Below, one piece after another: positions 6,544-9,825 of a stretch of DNA of 9,825 bases; the stretch's first letter is position 1, and every line of letters begins with the position of its first letter. The DNA is from Pseudarthrobacter sp. (GTDB taxonomy: Bacteria > Actinomycetota > Actinomycetes > Actinomycetales > Micrococcaceae). The stretch lies in assembly GCA_013362385.1 (NCBI GenBank), contig JABFWC010000162.1:1-9825 (forward strand), in the 5' to 3' direction. The translations under genes and the position numbers were made by a program. The notes beneath the pieces were generated by a model that worked only from the letters and a program-made list of their open reading frames with translations, was not told the DNA's origin and did no database searches.

Positions 6544-8847
6544 TTAGCCTTTCCCCTTGTCACCGTTGCCCTGGCCGGGTCCCTGCGTGGCCGGGGCCTG
6601 GGTGGCCGGAGCCGGCGGGGCCGGTGCCTGGGTAGCCTGCGTGGTGGGGGCGGGCGCGGGGCTGGTGGTCCCGTTGACCATGTTGCTCGGCGGTGCCGGG
6701 AACGGGTTGGTGCCGTACGCCGGGGCAATCTTGGCCATGAAGTTGGAGAACATCGGCCCCGCAATCATGTAGCCGTCGATGCCCTGGTAGAACTTGCCGT
6801 TGACGGTGATGTTCTGGCCGGCACGGCCCTGGTTGCCCAAGGGGTCACCGAACCACGCGGCCGTTGCCAAACCCGTGGTGTGGCCCACTACCCACGTGGA
6901 GCCGTTGTTGTTGGACGTACCGGTCTTGGCGCCAATGGGGAAACTTGTCTTGGTGGAAATCCTGGGCTGGATCAGGGCGCCCGAACCGCGGTTCAGCACT
7001 TCCTGCAGGGCGTAGTTGACGCCGCGGGCAACTTCCGGCTTGATGGCATCACGGCAGCTGCTGGACTGGGCCGGCAGCTGCTTACCGGTGGCATCCGTCA
7101 CGGAGGTGATAGCGATCGGTTCGCAGTACTTGCCATCATTCGCGAACGTGGCGAACGCGCTGGCCATGGTGAGTGGCGAACTCTGGGTGGACCCGAGCAG
7201 ATTGCCCAGGGTCATCATGTTTACCTTGGGGTGCGGCTCGTTGCCGTCCGCCGACGGCAGGCCGCTGTGCAAACCAACGGCGTCGACGATTTTTTGGATG
7301 CCGCAGAAGTCCAGTTGTGCCGCCGAAGCAAACGTCACCGTGTTGATGGAGTTGTAGAGGCCTTCCAAGACCGTCAACGGCCGGTACCACTGCGGCTCGG
7401 CGTTCTGCAGGTCGTCAACTGCGTCCAGGCCCGCGTTTTTTTGCGCCGTGCTGTACGCACCCTGTACCTTCCCGCAGGTGTTCTTCCACGGGTAGCCGAT
7501 GGGGTAGACGCGCTGGGCCGCGTTGACCACGGTGTTCATGGACTTGCCCTCGTTGAGCCACTCGGCGAACGTGAAGGGCTTCATAGTGGATCCCGGCTGG
7601 AACCCGCCAACGCCGTTAAGGTCGTTCCCGTCCTGGTCCAACTGGTCCACGTTGAAGTTCAACTGGGAGTTGAAGCCTCCCGCGCCGGCCAGGAACGAGG
7701 TGTTCTGGGCCATAGAGATGATCTTGCCCGTGCCCGGTTGCACTGACACCATCGAGGCGCCCCACTTATCGGGGTTGGCCCCGGCAGCGGCATCGGCCTG
7801 CTCCTGCGCGGTGGCCTGCGCCTTGGGATCCAATGTGGTGGTGATGGTCAGGCCGCCGCCGTAAATTACGTGCTGCCGTTCCTCTTTGTCGGAACCGTAG
7901 GCGGGGTTGTTCTCCAGCAGGTGCAGGACGTAGTCACAGAAGTACGGGGCGGAGGCCGCGTAGGCGCAGCCCTGCTTGGGCTGCGTCACCTTGGGTTCCA
8001 CGGGGGTGGCCACGGCGGCGGCGTACTCTTCCTGGGTGATCTTGCGCTGGTCCTTCATCAGCCCCAGGACCAGGTCGCGGCGCTGCTTGGACTTCTCCGG
8101 GTTGGTGATGGGGTCGAACGCGGAGGGGCTGTTGACCAGGCCGGCGAGGAGCGCCGCCTGCGGCAGCGTCAGGTCCTTGGCGGTGGTGCTGAAGAAGTAG
8201 CGGGAGGCCGCTTCAATGCCGTATGCGTCCCGGTTGAAGAAGACAATGTTGAGGTAGCCCTCAAGGATCTGGTCCTTGCTGAATTCCTTTTCCAGCGCGA
8301 TGGCCAGCTTCATTTCCCGCAGCTTGTCGCCCACGCCCTTGTTGACGCCGTTGAGCTTGATCTGGTCCTCTTCGCCGGCCGCAGCCAGGTTGGCGTTCAG
8401 GACGTTGTTCACGTACTGCTGGGTGATGGTGGACGCGCCCTGCTTGTTCCCGCGCACTGTACTGACCAAGGCGCGCAGGATACCCGTGGTGTCCACGCCG
8501 CCGTGGTCATAGAACCGGCTGTCCTCCACGGCGATGATGGCGTTCTTCATGTTGGGGGAGATCTGGTCAAGGGAGACCTTGGTGCGGTTCTCCGTGTAGA
8601 CGCTTGCGACCTCGCTTCCGTCCGCGGCAAGGATCCGCGTGGTCTGGCTCGGCGGATCGACCTTCAGTTCCGCCGGAAGGGTGTCGAAGAACTGGATGGA
8701 ACCACTTGCCGCGCTGCCTGAAACGGCCGCGGCCGGGACCAGAAGGCCCGCCACCAGGACACCGCAAACAGCACTCACGCCAAGGAAGACAAGGATCTTA
8801 CCCAGTGTGGTGGCAGTGTCGAATAAGGGGTTCTTGCGAGGGGCCAT
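6544..8847 (-). CDS. Bifunctional class A penicillin-binding protein, PonA2-like (GT51 glycosyltransferase plus transpeptidase)
   Basis: 767 residues from the chosen start. A membrane anchor (about 15-42) is followed by the GT51 domain: VEDSRFYDHGG with catalytic Glu108, GASTITQQ (137-144), and EGYLN with Glu196. The transpeptidase domain has nucleophile Ser420 in GSTMK (419-423), SIN (500-502) and KTGT (641-644). It polymerises and cross-links peptidoglycan outside the membrane. No PASTA domain follows. The end is a Pro/Ala/Thr/Gln-rich tail (about 728-767) finishing in Gly/Lys. Six cysteines lie in the external part (293, 304, 458, 515, 575, 598), which could form disulfides. The ATG at 8847 is preferred to the in-frame ATG at 8919, because the longer form would run through the divergent gene and add a stretch with no family resemblance. 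The metallophosphoesterase follows after 6 bp. The divergent DUF4177-like and RidA genes match the surroundings of mycobacterial ponA2. Confidence 0.95.
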   Translation of the reverse strand: MAPRKNPLFDTATTLGKILVFLGVSAVCGVLVAGLLVPAAAVSGSAASGSIQFFDTLPAELKVDPPSQTTRILAADGSEVASVYTENRTKVSLDQISPNMKNAIIAVEDSRFYDHGGVDTTGILRALVSTVRGNKQGASTITQQYVNNVLNANLAAAGEEDQIKLNGVNKGVGDKLREMKLAIALEKEFSKDQILEGYLNIVFFNRDAYGIEAASRYFFSTTAKDLTLPQAALLAGLVNSPSAFDPITNPEKSKQRRDLVLGLMKDQRKITQEEYAAAVATPVEPKVTQPKQGCAYAASAPYFCDYVLHLLENNPAYGSDKEERQHVIYGGGLTITTTLDPKAQATAQEQADAAAGANPDKWGASMVSVQPGTGKIISMAQNTSFLAGAGGFNSQLNFNVDQLDQDGNDLNGVGGFQPGSTMKPFTFAEWLNEGKSMNTVVNAAQRVYPIGYPWKNTCGKVQGAYSTAQKNAGLDAVDDLQNAEPQWYRPLTVLEGLYNSINTVTFASAAQLDFCGIQKIVDAVGLHSGLPSADGNEPHPKVNMMTLGNLLGSTQSSPLTMASAFATFANDGKYCEPIAITSVTDATGKQLPAQSSSCRDAIKPEVARGVNYALQEVLNRGSGALIQPRISTKTSFPIGAKTGTSNNNGSTWVVGHTTGLATAAWFGDPLGNQGRAGQNITVNGKFYQGIDGYMIAGPMFSNFMAKIAPAYGTNPFPAPPSNMVNGTTSPAPAPTTQATQAPAPPAPATQAPATQGPGQGNGDKGKG

Positions 8848-8884
8848 GTTTTCCACTTTACCGGCAAGGACTAGTCTTTCTCTC
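8848..8884. promoter_or_regulatory. 37-bp divergent gap with two candidate leaderless promoters
   Basis: On the minus strand TAAAGT (8860-8855, 4 of 6 to TATAAT) ends seven bases before the PBP ATG. On the plus strand TAGTCT (8872-8877, 3 of 6) ends seven bases before the DUF4177-like ATG. Both spacings would place the transcription start at or within a base of the start codon. Neither gene has a well-placed SD: AAGGA at 8866-8870 is 14 bases from the plus-strand ATG. Leaderless mRNAs are common in Actinobacteria. No clear -35 boxes are seen, so this is tentative. Confidence 0.4.
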
Positions 8885-9040
8885 ATGACTAAATGGGAGT
8901 ACGCGACGATTCCGCTCATTATTCACGCCACAAAGCAGATCCTGGATCAGTGGGGAGAGGATGGCTGGGAACTCGTCCAGGTAGTCCCCGGACCTGATGG
9001 CAACGGCCTGGTTGCCTACCTTAAGAGGGAGAAGCAGTAG
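8885..9040 (+). CDS. Small DUF4177-like conserved protein
   Basis: 51 residues, opening with MTKWEYATIP and containing GEDGWELVQVVPGPDG, then LVAYLKREK. The pattern W-E-Y near the start, a helix, then D/E-G-W-E-L-V and a final strand ending in Y-L-K-R is that of small DUF4177-type proteins, whose role is not known. A similar short protein sits by the RidA gene in the mycobacterial ponA2 region, from memory. The ATG at 8885 is chosen because the family begins directly at the K-W-E-Y motif. There is no well-placed SD, and translation may be leaderless. The RidA gene begins one base after the stop, so co-transcription is very likely. Confidence 0.85.
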   Translation: MTKWEYATIPLIIHATKQILDQWGEDGWELVQVVPGPDGNGLVAYLKREKQ

Positions 9041-9041
9041 C

Positions 9042-9575
9042 ATGAGCACCCCCGCAGAAACCCGGTCCGGCGCCGCCACGGCGCCGGCATCCGCCGTCGA
9101 GCAGCGCCTCGCCGAACTGGGACTCGCCCTCCCCGACGTAGCTGCCCCCGTGGCCGCCTACGTGCCGGCCGTCGTCTCCGGCAACCACGTTTACACTTCC
9201 GGCCAGCTGCCCTTTATTAATGGCAAACTCGAAGCTACCGGCAAGGTTTCGGCCGGCAGCGAGGGCTTCGCCGACGAGCCCACGGTGTCCCCGGAAGATG
9301 CCCAGAGGTACGCCGCGGTGTGTGCCGTCAACGCGCTGGCGGCCGTCAAGAGCGTCATCGGGGACCTGGACCGGATCACCCGCATCGTCAAGGTCGTGGG
9401 ATTCGTGGCCTCGGACCCGTCATTCACCGGCCAGCCCGCCGTCGTCAACGGCGCCTCGGAACTGCTGGGCCGTGTCCTGGGCGACGCCGGCCAGCACGCA
9501 CGTTCCGCCGTCGGCGTGGCCGTTCTTCCGCTCGACTCCCCCGTAGAGGTCGAGCTGATCGCCGAATTCAGCTAG
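9042..9575 (+). CDS. RidA (YjgF/YER057c/UK114) family protein
   Basis: 177 residues. RidA proteins form trimers in the cytoplasm, and the archetype hydrolyses reactive enamines and imines made by PLP enzymes. The family core is clear: VVSGNHVYTSGQLP (44-57), a long central helix, and the closing strand pair with ARSAVGVAVLP and VEVELIAEF. Arg154 and Glu169 match E. coli RidA Arg105 and Glu120 with the same 15-residue spacing, so the key anionic-ligand residue is kept. It is about 50 residues longer than E. coli RidA, through an Ala-rich N-terminal extension and a longer middle, as in the actinobacterial Rv3678c-like subgroup. The exact reaction is therefore uncertain. The ATG at 9042 has a purine-rich AGAGGGAGA about nine bases upstream, within the end of the preceding gene. 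The in-frame ATG at 8997 lies inside the DUF4177-like gene and is rejected. Confidence 0.92.
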   Translation: MSTPAETRSGAATAPASAVEQRLAELGLALPDVAAPVAAYVPAVVSGNHVYTSGQLPFINGKLEATGKVSAGSEGFADEPTVSPEDAQRYAAVCAVNALAAVKSVIGDLDRITRIVKVVGFVASDPSFTGQPAVVNGASELLGRVLGDAGQHARSAVGVAVLPLDSPVEVELIAEFS

Positions 9576-9591
9576 GAACCGGACACTTCCC

Positions 9592-9825
9592 TTGCCTCAC
9601 CTCGCACGACGCCTTTTTGCACTTCCCCAGGATCTTGAAGGGGCAGCGCAGAGCTGGCTCGAACACGGCGAACGGACCCCGCGGGCCGCGCGCTATGCTT
9701 CATCCGTTGTCCTGCTGCGCGATTCGCCCACCGGCTTGGAGACCTGGCTGGGATACCGGCCAGGTTCCTCGCCGCTGGGGGTCCTCGCCTTCCCGGGCGG
9801 CTCGCTCGACGCCTCCGACGAGATC
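9592..9825 (+). CDS. NUDIX hydrolase, N-terminal part (3' end beyond the window)
   Basis: 78 codons are visible before the window edge. After a short N-terminus (PHLARRLFALPQDLEGAAQ) comes the strand SSVVLLRDS, then GLETWLGYRP and LAFPGGSLDASDE. This has the order of NUDIX enzymes that start with a β-strand, a variable insert and then the F-P-G-G lead-in to the Nudix box. Most of the catalytic box (REUXEEXGU) lies beyond the window, so activity cannot be judged. The start is taken as TTG at 9592, which opens right at the recognisable N-terminus and lies 16 bases after the RidA stop. AGGAACCGGA lies upstream. Relatives encoded beside RidA genes in Actinobacteria resemble CoA- or nucleotide-diphosphate hydrolases, but the substrate is unknown. 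It is probably co-transcribed with the two genes before it. Confidence 0.8.
   Translation, partial: MPHLARRLFALPQDLEGAAQSWLEHGERTPRAARYASSVVLLRDSPTGLETWLGYRPGSSPLGVLAFPGGSLDASDEI

Noticed and set aside
6557..6660. GC-rich repeat-like tract at the 3' end of the PBP gene
   Set aside because: It encodes the Pro/Ala/Thr/Gln tail of the PBP in frame. I see no exact DNA tandem repeat needing another explanation.
5803..7746. 647-codon open frame on the plus strand
   Set aside because: It runs opposite both the metallophosphoesterase and the PBP, crossing their boundary. It has no recognisable motif, and its Gly/Val/Arg-rich composition is typical of a shadow frame.
8848..8919. Upstream ATG at 8919 extending the PBP by 24 residues
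   Set aside because: It would overlap the start of the divergent DUF4177-like gene, and the extra residues precede the usual short basic N-terminus and membrane anchor.

Overview
The window looks like the chromosome of a high-GC Gram-positive bacterium, most likely a member of the Micrococcaceae (Arthrobacter or a relative). This rests on the strong G/C bias at third codon positions, the use of GTG and TTG starts, and a PonA2-like penicillin-binding protein that diverges from a small DUF4177-like protein and a RidA-family protein, an arrangement resembling the mycobacterial ponA2 (Rv3682/Rv3683/Rv3678c) neighbourhood. The genus is an inference.

Left part (1-1810). A partial XRE-type helix-turn-helix regulator with a long TPR-like helical domain reads leftward from a GTG at 1262. 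Diverging from it across 126 bp is a 72-residue protein made of a signal peptide and two exact copies of the octapeptide IGNWPDPA, the second ending at the last residue. The shared control region has overlapping candidate -10 elements and nested inverted repeats. This is the layout expected of an RRNPP-like regulator with its cognate secreted peptide, and it is the most interesting part of the window. A perfect 15-bp-stem terminator closes the peptide gene, so it is probably monocistronic. Facing it are a second terminator and a tRNA-Pro(CGG) gene on the minus strand.

Middle (1905-8847, all minus strand, transcribed right to left). A class A penicillin-binding protein is followed after 6 bp by a membrane-anchored metallophosphoesterase, then after 50 bp by two ABC half-exporters overlapping by 4 bp. 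The half-exporters form a heterodimer: one carries a degenerate ATP site (Asp for the catalytic Glu) and the other a degenerate signature (VSSGQ), so only one composite site is canonical. The PBP and phosphoesterase are probably co-transcribed. The ABC pair may have its own promoter.

Right part (8848-9825, plus strand). Across a 37-bp divergent gap lies a tight run of a 51-residue DUF4177-like protein, a RidA-family protein and the start of a NUDIX hydrolase cut by the window edge.

The window has no gene-free stretch over 300 bp. I saw no insertion sequence, CRISPR array, riboswitch or prophage gene. Long plus-strand open frames opposite the ABC and PBP genes are GC-driven shadows and are not annotated.
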